Assembly: GCA_030220185.1 (NCBI GenBank)
Contig: JASPKZ010004957.1
Coordinates: 124,001 to 188,000 of the forward strand
DNA length: 64,000 bases
Source: Diploptera punctata
Lineage: Eukaryota; Arthropoda; Insecta; Blattodea; Blaberidae
Direction of reading: 5' to 3'
A program made the translations under genes and the position numbers. The notes below the pieces were generated by a model, which was not told where the DNA came from, made no database searches, and worked only from the letters and a program-made list of their open reading frames with translations. The number at the start of each line of letters is the position of its first letter. Positions within the stretch are counted from its first letter, which is position 1. Shown piece by piece: positions 24,034 to 36,058 of this stretch.

Positions 24034-24205
24034 AAAATTTAGCCTGCGTATGCTTGTAACTTCTAAATCCCTTAATTGAACTTCATGAAAATGTATACAT
24101 ACACGCTTCTAGGCACGGTGAATGTTTAGCCGACATATATCGTACTCTAAAACCGTAAGGTTTAGAAGTTCACTTGAAACGAAAAAACACTCGGGCAACG
24201 CCGGG
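24034..24205 (+). mobile_element. Helitron-like fragment
   Basis: Starts tataaaaattt..cct and ends ctcgggcaacgccgggtaataatag, resembling Helitron ends but without a clean CTAG. The Tc1 element appears to have inserted at its left edge. Confidence 0.4.
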
Positions 24206-24218
24206 TAATAATAGTTTC

Positions 24219-24562
24219 CATCCATAGTAATTCTGCCTGAAGGCAGGTCTTTCACTGCAATCATAGTATTTTCATGCTATGCTTTGCAGCTTTATTAGGG
24301 AATTATAGGTGTGGTAGCTTCCCGTTGCTTTCCACACCGATGAAGTGATGGTGAAGGATGTGATGATAATGAGGATGATTATGATGATGATAATGGCCGG
24401 ATGATTTTCGGGGACCGTTGGGCCCTAAGCTTCCTGATATTTGTCTTATAGGTGAGGAAAAACCCCGAAAAAACCTCATCCAGGAAGCTTGTCCCGACCG
24501 GGGATCGAACCTGGGCGTGACAAGGCAGCACGCTATCTCGAGACCACAGCGGTGGACAATAA
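24219..24562 (-). mobile_element. tRNA-derived SINE, family B
   Basis: Second long copy of the 18711-19070 SINE, same orientation: ccatccatagtaattctgcc at the 3' side, tcgaccggggatcgaacc-type B box, and ctcgagaccacagcggtgga at the head. Confidence 0.8.
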
Positions 24563-24571
24563 TAAGTTAGT

Positions 24572-24795
24572 GCATTATAAATTGTTTACGCCTTTAAGTA
24601 TGTTGACATCATCCCCGAGCAAGACCTTAGCTTGTCAGGTATCCGATATACCTGTCGCACATAAATAGACCAAGACATAACAGACAAGACATGTTTAACC
24701 GTAAGTCAGGTATGACAATGTTCACACACTCTATCTTCATCTGATTTTAACGTGATAATAATAAAATAAATTTGTAAGATTGCATAGTAATACAT
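24572..24795. repeat. Direct repeat, copy 2 (partner 22305-22530)
   Basis: Aligns with copy 1 from attataaattgtttac to aagattg.atagt.at, with a short insertion (acataacagacaagac). Confidence 0.8.
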
Positions 24796-25039
24796 ATATA
24801 ATGCAGAATAGAACATAAGTGAGCAATTTGAAGTAAAAAAAACACTTAAGATAAATATAATAAATGTCGAAATGTGCGTTTTTCTTGAGAAAAAAATGTA
24901 CAGACGTTTATCTGTGATTATTTTATAAACATCGTGAGTAACTGCTGATTTCACAATACATATAGACTACACTTCGATACTCACGAGAAGAGTAGCGGGG
25001 ACTGAAGAGAAGGGACGTTGTACTTACTAATTAATTGTC

Positions 25040-25860
25040 GTAAGTTCATAAGTAATGTCACAAGTGATTTCCAATTCATCGATAAATTCACGATTTATGA
25101 AGTGATACTTATACATTTCATGACGAAACACCGTTGAGGTTACTATGTAATATTTATATATTTTTTTTCTATTTTTATATTATAAATATTATGAAGTGAG
25201 GAATGAATTTATCTAGAGGATTTGGAAATCAAGAGCGGCATTTGTTAGGACTATTTAACGAATAAAATTAGGCTGTTTACTCAATCATTATTTAAATATA
25301 GTTACCTTACTTACTTACTCACTGGCACTATCGAACCCGCAGGTTCATGGCCGCGCGGACATAAGCTCTCCATACATCCCTATCAAGAGCTAATGCTTTC
25401 CAATCATTTCCCGTATAATCCACTTCCCTCAAATCATAGTTAATGTTATTCTCCCACCTCTTTCTTGGTCTACCAACTGGGCGTTTTCCCTTTGGCTTTC
25501 CTACAAGAAGCTTCCACGAACCTCTTTCATTCCCCAAATGCGCAACATGTCCTGCCCATCGCAGTCTACGAGACTTAACTGTTCTTATTACATCTGGCTT
25601 CCTATAGAGACTATGTAGTTCATTGTTATGTAATCTTCTCCATTCACCTGTCTGTTCATCTCTCTTTCGTCCAAAAAAATTCCTAAGGTTACGTTACCAC
25701 TTTTTAAAAATATGTATATATTTAATGTAAACGGTGATGTTTGAAAACAAATCAGAAATGTGTGGTTATGTTTCATTTTTATTCACTTGATCATATTATT
25801 CACTGGCAAATAGTATCGCAATATTGTAAGAATGCACGCTAGTGGAGAAAAATGAAACAC
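25040..25860. mobile_element. Palindromic repeat (same family as 41953-42671), split by a LINE
   Basis: 25050-25310 and 25690-25855 match 41955-42290: gagtgatttcca... followed by its inverted copy tttggaaatcaag, then gtttgaaaacaaat.agaaa and gtaagaatgca.c.ctagtggaga. No coding capacity. A family A LINE lies at 25312-25690. Confidence 0.7.
25312..25690 (-). mobile_element. LINE family A, 3' end
   Basis: On the - strand, [60 protein letters not shown] and MNLRVR then a stop, with an (agta)n-type tail. It is 5' truncated and is a nested insertion. Confidence 0.9.
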
Positions 25861-25880
25861 ATCAAACTGTATATTATAAC

Positions 25881-27907
25881 TAGAGCGAGGAATTTTATGA
25901 AATTTCATGTTTTAAACTATTAGTGAGAGAGCACTGAGACAAAATATCTTCACATTTTATGATGTGCAGAATTGTATAAGCAAAATCATATTTCATAATA
26001 TTTTAGCCAATTTTTTTTACAAATTAGTGAACATTTCATATTGCTTCATATTTTTCAACTTTGAAATTGTGGTATTTTTTCAATAATATTTCTAGAAATT
26101 CGTTAAAAACATTTTCGAAATGACTGTAGTTCTGAAATGTCTGTCCAACGGATCTGTGCCCCCGTGAGATATACGAACTAAAGCCTACTTCCTTTTTTGC
26201 CCCGGCATATCATTTCTCTCCCTGTATTCCTACCTATCTCTTTTTCTATCTCTCTTGCACTTGTACTCCAGTGCTGTCAACTCAACTCCAACCTTGCATT
26301 ATTCAATATTCAAGAGCCATAACATTGGGGGAAGTTACCGTTGCTGTTGTTTGACGTAGCGGGAGGGGAGTGCGGTAAAATTGTGTGAGTATAGACGTGC
26401 ACTTTTCTAAAACTATATCAAGCGCTATAGGGGCACAGATCCGTTGGTCCGAGTATAACTTAGTAGGCAAGTGAAAATTCCTCAGTGTCCCATACTGAAC
26501 AAGATAAATAAATGTGATAATAATAAACAATTGGATGAGGAGACATGGGATGACAAGTTAGATGGAGATTTTTGTCTGAAATTACATCCCTACAACAAGA
26601 ACATGACCCTAGATGAATAAGTAGAATAAAAATGTAGGAACAATAACCTCCTACCCTTCTAGTCAGGTAGCAGCCAGTTCCTTCTTGCTACCTAAGAGCA
26701 GTCCTTACTTTGTGAGTGGATTACACCATTTAATTGTAGGAGAGACTGTTGCTACTAAACTTGAAGCAGTGATTTTTTAAATTAGCGAAGTTCTTGTAGG
26801 TAAGGCCAACATTATTCTAATTTATATCAAACTACCAAATATAGCATGTTACAAGTATACTTGCATAACATAATGTGATGCGGAGCGCACTTTTTCATCG
26901 AACAAAATGACAGGCGTTATGGTTTACTATCAGAAAGCATAGAAGAAGTTTTTAACTGTATATGCCTATTACAAACATAATTGATAACTGGATCGTTCAA
27001 AGTCTTAGTAGACGAAGACTAGACACTGTGCTAGGCCCATTGCTTGAAAAAAAAAATGATTTTAAACTAATTCTAACTTTATTTCACCATGTTCATGGTT
27101 GATTAAATCTTACTATAATATTGCAAAGAGAGTTCTAAAACAATCCCTGGAATTTACTGTGGTTAATAACTTTTAACACCTTGTTTCTCCAAATATGACA
27201 TACTGGACTGGTCTACTTGTGTTCTGAAACAATCAAATTTAATGTTATTGTTATATTTGCATCTACTGGAATTCAATATATTTTTGCAATATAAATAGAA
27301 ATCATCTAAACATAATGGTAGGTTGAAGCTCCCATATTTTTAGACAATCGGCTCGAGTTGTCCACCTGGATGTCGCCCCTGAGCGATGGCCACATCTATT
27401 CCCAGAACATGCTGCGTCTGATACTCATTTCCGTTAGGAGCTAAGTTGACACAGGGACAAGATGCCGCCAGAAGGTTTGGTCCAATTAAAAATCCTGATC
27501 CCATCGAGACTCGAACCCACGACATTTCGGTTTGTAGCGTGATTCCTCAAACAACTACACTATGTCGTCAGCCATGAAAATTGCATCAAATCATGATCAT
27601 GTATTTCATATTGGGCCAGAAAGAATTAAAAAAGCTAATTAAAATGGGAATACAGCGAACATCTTGATTTCTTGAACCACAAATAAGGTCTGCTTATTTC
27701 ATTTATGTTCTATATGTGTTCAGTATGTATATTTATAAATATATAAACTTTATAAATTATAAAGTGCCTATGCATATACATCTTTGTAAAAAGTTTAGAA
27801 AATAGTAGCTTCATTATATTTTTGTATCATAATTTTCATATTTTTCATATTTTGTTATTACGATTTCACATTTTGGTAAAATTTTCTTCATATAATTCCT
27901 CGCTATA
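25881..27907. mobile_element. 2-kb non-autonomous hAT-type element, exact 8-bp TSD
   Basis: The 8-bp duplication attataac at 25873-25880 and 27908-27915 flanks inverted ends tagagcgaggaatttta and tatagcgaggaattata. I see no hAT transposase. Inside is a small inverted-repeat unit (26144-26165 and 26425-26450, around ccaacggatctgtgcccc) and a family A SINE. The tips match the MITE at 7263-7742. Confidence 0.8.
27335..27578 (-). mobile_element. SINE family A, diverged copy with head
   Basis: The body matches in reverse (ctagacaatcgg-type tip, ccgccagaaggtttgg, taaaaatcctgatccc). The head has a B box gggttcgagtc and an A-box-like stretch ending in the complement of cactatgtcg. Confidence 0.7.
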
Positions 27908-27915
27908 ATTATAAC

Positions 27916-28304
27916 CAAGATTATAAGTTATTAATTTATTTTTTAATAAATAACTCTGTAATTATTTTGATATTTTTCGATCACATTAATTTTTATTACA
28001 AATAAAATTGAAAGAGATGATATAAATGAATATTTTGCATGGAAAAATAGTTAAAAATACGCATATCGGTGTTTCATCGAAAAATATCAAAAGAAAAAAG
28101 TTGCTCCATTTCATTTCTGCATGAACTTTAACGAAAATCAGGCTCACATCATTATAAAATAACGCACGAATAAATTTCTACACGAAAATAACTTTTTCCA
28201 AGAAAATCGTATACCGGTAATTAGATTTATTCAAGGAATTTGTACTTTAAATCTACGCACTCGTTTTATTTATGTGTAGTACATTACAAGATACCTATTA
28301 TAAC
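27916..28304. other. No recognisable feature
   Basis: AT-rich, no repeat or coding signal recognised. Confidence 0.5.
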
Positions 28305-29878
28305 TAAGTAACTCACTAGCACTATCGAACCCGTAGGTTCATGGCCGCGCGGACATAAGCTCTCCATATATCCCTATCCTGAGCTAATGTTTTCCAATAA
28401 TCCCCTGTATAATGTACTTCCCTCAAAGTTAATGTTATTCTCCCACCTCATTCTTGGTCTCGTTTTTCCGTCTGGTTTTCCTACAAGAAGCTTCATGCAC
28501 CTCTTTCATTCCTCATACGTGCCTCATGTCCTGCTCATCGCAGTCTACGAGACTTATAGTCCATGAGGGCTAAAGTGTCTAGAATATTTTAGAAAGAGAA
28601 AGAGAGTACTCACCATCTTCTTTCTCACTCATACGCATATCTCTTCACGGTGACAGCGGTAGGGCAGACACTCCCTGCAGTGAACATAGATCAGTGGTGG
28701 CATTCACTTCTTCTAAAGATTCTTCCTGGCAAGTTTCTATGTCTTCATTTTCATTTTCATTTTCATCGTCGTCGGTATCGTCTAAATTTATTTCAAACCG
28801 ATCACTAATTTTGTCCATTAAACCGTCTGCCTCCCAATATGACTCTTCAATCTTTTCAGTGTGTTCACACGCTCTTCTCCAATTTTCTGCAGTCACTTTT
28901 AACAGAGCACTCTAAACCAGTCGCCACTGACAAAAATTACCTGACACAAAAGTGACTGGACGGAAGTGGGGGGGGGGAGTTTTTCTAGCATTCCTAAGTA
29001 ATTTTACAAGGGTAGTCCATTGTGTTTTGCGAAGGGTGGAAGAACAGTTCTCTAGACAAGGATAGCAGAAATCATGCCAACTTAGTCCTTTTACACAATA
29101 ACTGTTCTTATAATATCTGGCTTCCTATAAAGACCATGTAGTTCACTGTTAGTAGTCTTCTCCATTCACCTGTCTGTTCATCTCTCTTCGGTCCAAAAAT
29201 GTTCCTAAGAACTTTATTCTCTAATACTCGTAATATCCTTTTCCCTTAAAGCTCTTGTTTCGCATTCATATAATATAACTGGTAGAATAATAGTTTGATA
29301 TATTTTTAGTTTAACGTTTTTTGAAAGGAGTTGGGACATCAAAAGTCTCTGTAATGCATAATAGCACGCATTTCCAGAATTGAGCCTATGTTTAATTTCT
29401 TTGTGCATCTCATTCCTATTTGTGATTATTGTTCCTAGGTATTTGAATTCAGCCACTTCCTCAAAATTTCCCTTATTTGTCATTAGCTGTCCATTTACAT
29501 TACATAATGAATTTCTACGTGTGACCATATATCTACTTTTATTGATATTTACTTCCAGTGCTAATTTCTTAGTGTTACTCAATAGAGTGTGCGTGTTGTC
29601 CTTTAGTATCTCCTCGCTATCGCCCAATAGTACTACATCATCAGCATAAACTAACAGCTTATTAATACCATTGAGTTGTAGGGCTTCTTCATCCTCTGGA
29701 GATTTGATGGCATGCTCTAGTGCAAAATTAAATAGTAGAGGAGATAGTGCATCTCCTTGCTTCAACCCATTGTGGATTTCATAAGTATCCGAAAACTGTT
29801 TGCCTACACGCACCCTACTCTTTATGCCATTTAGACACATTCGTATAAGTCTAACTAACTTTTCCTACGTATTATACA
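28305..29878 (-). mobile_element. LINE family A with RT fragment, interrupted at 28558-29098
   Basis: The 3' part is 28305-28557 and the 5' part 29099-29870. The latter keeps a 208-codon open frame (29214-29840) with [19 protein letters not shown] (RT motif B), LLVYADDVVLLGDS (catalytic YADD) and [20 protein letters not shown]. It is 5' truncated. One of two copies here that extend into the polymerase. Confidence 0.9.
28558..29098 (-). mobile_element. Deletion derivative of a DDE (IS630-like) transposon at a TA site
   Basis: Removing it restores the LINE sequence gagactta/actgttc with TA at the junction. On the - strand 28896-28645 encodes TAENWRRACEHTEKIEESYW and an acidic tail, matching in position the C-terminus of the transposase remnant at 58.2-62.2 kb (TENWAECMHHV). 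No catalytic residues remain. The ends are only weakly inverted (agggctaaagtg / aggactaagttgg). Confidence 0.6.
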
Positions 29879-30136
29879 TCTTTATAAATAAAAATTCACG
29901 TCTGTGTATGTTTGTGATTTATAGACTTCTGAACCACGCAATGGATCTTTATGGAAATTTGTATATACAGGTTTTCAGGTACGGCGAGTGTTTAGTCGCT
30001 ATCTGCTATTTTCTAAACTCTAAGGTGTAGGAGTTCATATGAAATGAAAATTTAAAAATCCTCCTAGCGGTCGCAATGTTCGATGTTACACAACAATACT
30101 CAGTATATGATATTAAAATAAACTGAGGTAGATATT

Positions 30137-30242
30137 ATTATTGATTTCGTACATCTCAATGATGGATAAATCATATTTGAAGAGATTAATTTTTCTCTTC
30201 AAATATGATTTATCCATCATTGAGATGTACGAAATCAATAAT
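30137..30242. repeat. Perfect palindrome, about 49-bp arms
   Basis: The arms meet across an 8-nt centre (ttaatttt, 30186-30193) with no mismatch. The right arm (tctcttcaaatatgatttat) resembles the body of the tRNA-bearing repeat near 45125-45165, so this looks like an inverted junction of that family. Confidence 0.95.
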
Positions 30243-30404
30243 AAAAACTTGGAAAAAGCCGTACTGGCTATAATGTATAATTCCCAAATATGTCTTCTTA
30301 ATAAAGGAGCCGCCATTTGCAAGATAGAAGCATGGCTTCACAGCATTTGGTGGATGGGAATTACAATGTATATAGAGAAAGATTTGCGTTTAGATCGGTA
30401 CTTG

Positions 30405-30470
30405 CTCAGGTAGCTCAGTTGGTAGAGCACTTGGTCTAGAGAACCAAGGGTGAGGTACATATTGTTTAAA
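30405..30470 (+). other. tRNA-like half (A box, D arm, anticodon arm)
   Basis: caggtagctcagttggtaga gives a good D arm and A box, and ttggt/accaa forms an anticodon stem around ctagaga. No T arm follows, so it is not a tRNA gene. It is probably the head of the tRNA-bearing repeat seen at 44975-45165. Confidence 0.55.
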
Positions 30471-30701
30471 AATCACCGAAATCCGGTCATTACAAGTGGG
30501 AGTTTACCTGAGATTCGAAATTAAAAATGTATTGTAGCAACCGCCATGTTTAGTTCGTCGCAATGTATATCATACAATTTAATTAACCCGCAATTTTCAT
30601 TCAACTATATCAACTAAAAATAGAAACACATATTATTTAATTTATTTAGGCGTAGCAGCGCAAGGTGAAAGTAATGTAAGAATTTTAATTTTTTTTTGCA
30701 G

Positions 30702-30928
30702 CTTTACGTAGAAAGATGGCACATCGAGATCTGAAATCGACATGTTTAATTCTCGTTGCCTCATTACTGCACATTTCTTCAGCAAGTGCAAATGGAATTC
30801 TATATCCTTTTGAATCGGAGTCTAGGAATATCCGTTCACTGGACGGAATCTGGAATTTCCGGTTAGCAGCTGAGAATGAATCCAATAATGGAAGCACTGG
30901 AAAGTGGTATGAGCAGGAGCTACAAAAG
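30702..30928 (+). CDS. GUSB: GUSB exon 1: start codon, signal peptide, N-terminus
   Basis: Coding starts at ATG 30716 and gives 71 codons to the GT donor at 30929. Residues 8-20 are hydrophobic and end at ...SASANG, a typical signal peptide with cleavage near residue 25. Mature sequence begins [12 protein letters not shown], the family's conserved start. Possible N-glycosylation sites are N54 (NES) and N58 (NGS). A T-rich tract ending in cag at 30699-30701 looks like a splice acceptor 14 bp before the ATG, so a noncoding first exon and the promoter probably lie further upstream. I could not identify either. Confidence 0.93.
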
Positions 30929-32944
30929 GTGACATTCCTATAATAATAATTACGTTTTCAAAATGTATATTCTTGTACAATAATTAACGTTTCTTTTTAT
31001 TATTAGAACATGTTAATGTCAAAGGAAATCAAATTATTATTAAATAAAATACGTATATACAACATGTAACCTACGATTTCACTTACATACTTACATACAT
31101 ATCTTCTGGATCATATATTTTGGATATAAAAAAATAACAAATGCAACAGATATTCACAGTCTACTAGATGCATCCAAAGTTTCTTGAAGCAATATCATCT
31201 TAGGTGTAAAATTATTAACAAGGAATAACTGAATAAAAAAAACATGGCGCAATCTTATTTGTGATATTTTTAGTAAAGCCCTTTTTTATTATTCTATGGA
31301 TATAGAGTATTTTTGAAGAAATGTATTTGTACTGTAGAAAATAGTACGCTAATATTCAATAAGAAACTTAAAATGTATTTTTTGTAACAGCGTTGTTCCT
31401 ATTTATTTCAATATAGGCCTATTGCCTACTTGAATTCACATTTATCTTGTTAGCTTCATTAAAAAATAAGAAAAAGAGAATAAAATCAGAAGATAAGGAT
31501 TATCATTAAAGATCCAATTAAAAAGAGAGTCTAGACAGATAAATAAATATAAAGATAGACAGGTAAAAAAGAGTATCACCCAAGTAGTCCATTTTAAATT
31601 GTTATTGTTGGATATAAATTATCGCTATTATACATTTCTGCTTTATTTCTCGCGTCTATTATTTCATGTTTATGTATTATAGAACATATTTCAGACAGGT
31701 CCTACGATTCTGATGCCAGTTCCCGCGAGTTACAACGATATTACAGAAGAGAAATCCATCAGAGATCACGTAGGGACAGTTCGGTATGATAGAGATTTCT
31801 TCATTCCAAAATGTTGGAGCTCCAAAGACACCAAAGTGTGGATAAGGTTTGGAGGTGTACACTATGAAGCAATCGTAGTAAGTTTGCATTATTTTGTTTC
31901 TAATATTATTTATTAGTATTATTATTTATTAATTATTACAGTGAATAACGTTAAATTTATAATACTGTTTAATTTACTGTCTTATTTTATTTGTATTGTG
32001 AGAAAAGATTTATTTAATTTTATAGTGATATTTCAGATAACACGTGTCATACATTTTTTATTGAGCTAAAAATAACAATCCGGTAGGGATCGATGGATTT
32101 TTAGGGTGACTTTCAGCTGTGGGTCCAGAGTCTGAAAATGTTCAGGCTAGGGGGGGCACGCCGTAGCGTAGTGGTTAAGGCACTGAGCTACAAGCCGGAG
32201 GGTCGAGGGTTCAAGTCCCGTTGGGGTCAGGATTTTTAAACTGACCCAAACCCTCTGGCGGCACCATGGCCCTGGGGTCGACTCAGCCTCTAACTGAAAT
32301 GAGTACCAGACGCTTGTTCTGGGGGTAAAGGCGGCCGTCACGCAGGGCTGACAACCCGGCTGACATAAAGTGCCGATTGTCTAGAAAAAGTGGGAGTCTT
32401 AACCTCCTACTACCCCAAGGACCTCCGGGTCTGTTGTGGGATCACTTTAGTAAAAGAACAACAAGCCTGAATAAAAAGGCCTCTGTGTAAAATTTAACCG
32501 ACCTTTATCCATCCCAGTTATACTTTAGTTGTCTATTATATATCTCACTGAGGCGATGTGCTAACCACATGTCATTCATTGACATCTGTAGGTAAATAAG
32601 CGTAATTAAATTAGTTTAGTTAAGAAACTCCCGCTAAGGAGAACCCGAATTCCCTTGTGGGAAGTAAGCGGACCCGACAGACGTTGTCCTGCCGAACGTT
32701 CAATTCTCGTGTCATGACCGGACGATAAAAGTATAAGTTACTCTTTTACCATAAAATTCCTCACTGCCGTCTATTGTGGCTCAAGAAGCGTGCATTATGA
32801 CGTCACATTGTTGTCGCGCGGAAAATTTCCGTAATGCAGTTGACTACACATCTGACATAAAAAAAACCACTATAACCCGAATGCAGCGCCACCTACCGGT
32901 TCCAATTGTAAATCGAAACCATACAGGGACCCACTTAAACACAC

Positions 32945-32984
<40 letters not shown>

Positions 32985-33402
32985 TCTTCTTCTTCCTTCC
33001 AAGTATTAGGCCAAGGCCTGTTACGGTCCTATAGAAAATTGATCCTTCCGGAAAATTCTCGTATAAGACTTGAAAGCATAATAATAGCCCCTTCGATTGT
33101 TTGCTGACCAAAGGAAGGCAAGACCAGTGATGGGGCTGCCATCTTATAGCCTCTGGTCAGGCTTTTCTGGAGAAGAAAAGAAAATGAAGGAAAGAAGAAA
33201 TGGAAGAAAGGAAAAACTCCCTAGCCCTCGGATATCCTAATAGCGTCGGGGTCGAAAAAACAAGAGTTAACCAAGAGAGGTTAGATAGTAAAGTTAAAAG
33301 AGTGCAAAACACAAGTAAGTGGAAGAAATGTTTTGCTCAGCTTGGGCACCTTGTGGTCGCCATCCACATATCCCCTAGATGAGGACCCCTGAGGTCTAAT
33401 AC

Positions 33403-33460
<58 letters not shown>

Positions 33461-33502
33461 GAATGTAACCTGTGATGGTAGTTCACAAAGTTGTTAATAC
33501 TT

Positions 33503-33546
<44 letters not shown>

Positions 33547-34871
33547 AATAATAATAATAATAATCTTTCTAGTATTAGATCCTTGTGGGTCCATTAAGGT
33601 CTTCTTAGACCTTCCCAACTAGTGATGTATTTTTGGAATATATGTCAGAATTTTGTTTTGGCAAAAAAACAATGATGTACACTCCATCTGACCCCTCTTA
33701 CCCACTTCCCAACCCGACTTTCACCTAGGGCAACCTGTTTAAGGACAAACAAGGCTCTGGGGACCAAGTCATGTCAATATAACCATGAAGGAAATGCCAT
33801 ATTTAACCACTCCAAAAAGCTATAGGTAGCAGTCCTACAACTAAATACAACAGTCCTAAGGTGTATTTCGGCCAAAGGTACATGCACTGTATGGGCATTG
33901 GTGGAATCTTGTTGAAAATAAGTACAAAGAACATTCTGCATACATTTACAATATGATCAAAACATTTCCATCTATGTTCAATTTGAATTACTTTTTTTTT
34001 TGCAATATTTTCCTATATAGCTGATTTTCTTTTCAGGGTTGTAACTTTGATTTAAATCTTAGCCCATGCACATAATTATTAATAATCATAATAACAATAA
34101 GAAATTCAATTTTTTGGAAATGTGAATGATTTTTTTTTTCATTTTGAAGAAATGTTATTAGCCATTTTTTTTTCTTTTAAATGGATCAGGTAGTTTGATA
34201 CTCATATTTGTGAAGTTCTGGTTTCAAATTCTGTGCCTGGCTGAACTAGCTAGCTTTTTTTATAGTTTTCCTCGTCATCAAGGTAAATAAGACACAACCA
34301 ACTAACTAACTGGCACTATCACGACCGCGCGGACATAAGCTCTTCATACATCCCTATCCTGAGCTAATGTTTCCTATTATTCCCTGTATAATCAACTCCC
34401 CTCAAGTCATAGTTAATGTTATTCTCCCACCTCATTCTTGGTCTACCAACTAGGCGTTTTCCCTCTGGTTTTCCTACAAGAAGCTTCCATGCAAGTCTTT
34501 CATTCCCCATATGTGCAACATGTCCTGCCCATCGCAATCTACGAGACTTAACTGTTCTCATTATATTTGGCTTCCTATAAAGACCATGTAGTTAACTGTT
34601 ATGTAGTCTTCTCCATTCACCTGTTTGTTCATCTCTTTTTGGTCCAAAAATTTTCCTAAGTACTTTATTCTCAAATATTCATAATCTCCTCTCCTCTCCT
34701 CCCTTAAATTAAGAGTCCATGTTTCGCATCCATATAATATAACTGGTAGAATTACAGTTTTATATATTTTCAGTTTAACATACTTTGAAAGGAAATAATA
34801 CACAACTATTTAATTTTATTACAAATCAGAATAAGTATAGATAGACTAAAGGCACAGTACTATACAACCAA

Positions 34872-34937
<66 letters not shown>

Positions 34938-36022
34938 AATAATAATAATTTATTTTATCTGATATAGGTAAAAGAATTGAAGAAATGAGTATAAGACATT
35001 TTTAATCTGTAATATAGGTTATATAATTATGATAACATCAATGTTTGTCGATATATTTAAGACACTAAGCCTGCATTCAACTATTTAAGACACTAAAATA
35101 TCAAAATATTCTTGCATTGTGTTGATGAATATTTATGTAATTTATTAATCAAAGTCTTGGATGAATTATATTTTTTACATATTTTCCTCTTTGGTGTATC
35201 GATTAGCATGTTTAACTGGCATCCCTGGAATCCCAGTTTGATTCTAGCTTTTAACATTTTTTTCTGGCAAGGGAACTGACAACCATTGCTTGCTGAAACC
35301 TAGTTTTAAATTTCTCCCAGAGAAGCGTTGTGATGTCCTTAGGAGGTGTCCAAAAAATTATCTGCCATTTTAACTGCAAGGCACAGAAATCGAAGCCAGG
35401 ATCCAGCAATGTCAACCCACCGTATGAAGCAGATGGACTCCCTGCTTAAATAAGCGCATAGTGGAGTGGAATGCAATGCAGTGCGGACGGCAGGTAGTAA
35501 GGGTTATCCAGTCTACTAATTCGGGAGTTGTATTACTTCCCTACAGTTTAAATGAGAGATTTGGTGCTGGATTTTAGTACATTGCAGTTAAAAGGAAGAT
35601 AATTATTTGGACACGACCTTTGTACATCACAACGCTTCTCTGGAAAAAAAATCTAGGTATGTTTCGGACATGCGCAGTGATCAAGAACGCGAAAAAAAAT
35701 CGGCATAAATCTGAAACTCACTATTTTGGCCCCAAATCCATCCTCATACGTAAGATTAACAATTTTAAGAGTATAAACATATCTGGGTCTGCATAATTGA
35801 TGCGAGGGCCTTTAATTAGTTGTTACATGCGAAGTATTGGTTAATGACTGATTTAACAAACACAACTTATTTGCGAAATACTTTGCAAATAGAATAATCT
35901 AATCTTTGGGACGGACAAGGAAGTGATGAACTTGAAACCGGAACAGGTCGCATTGACCTAATCTTGGAAAGGAAGAAGATGACGATTAATCTACAATCTC
36001 AGATAGGTCTATACATTTATAA

Positions 36023-36058
<36 letters not shown>

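Larger units (their letters stand above)
29879..30664 (+). mobile_element. Helitron-like sequence just upstream of GUSB
   Basis: Starts TCTTTATAAATAAAAATTCACG after host A, typical of the Helitron 5' ends here. It ends taggcgtagcagcgc (30650-30664), matching the sequence just before the terminal hairpin of the Helitron at 8537-9492. The hairpin and CTAG are lost. It is interrupted by a palindrome and a tRNA-like piece. It stops 37 bp before the putative exon 1 acceptor. Confidence 0.5.
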
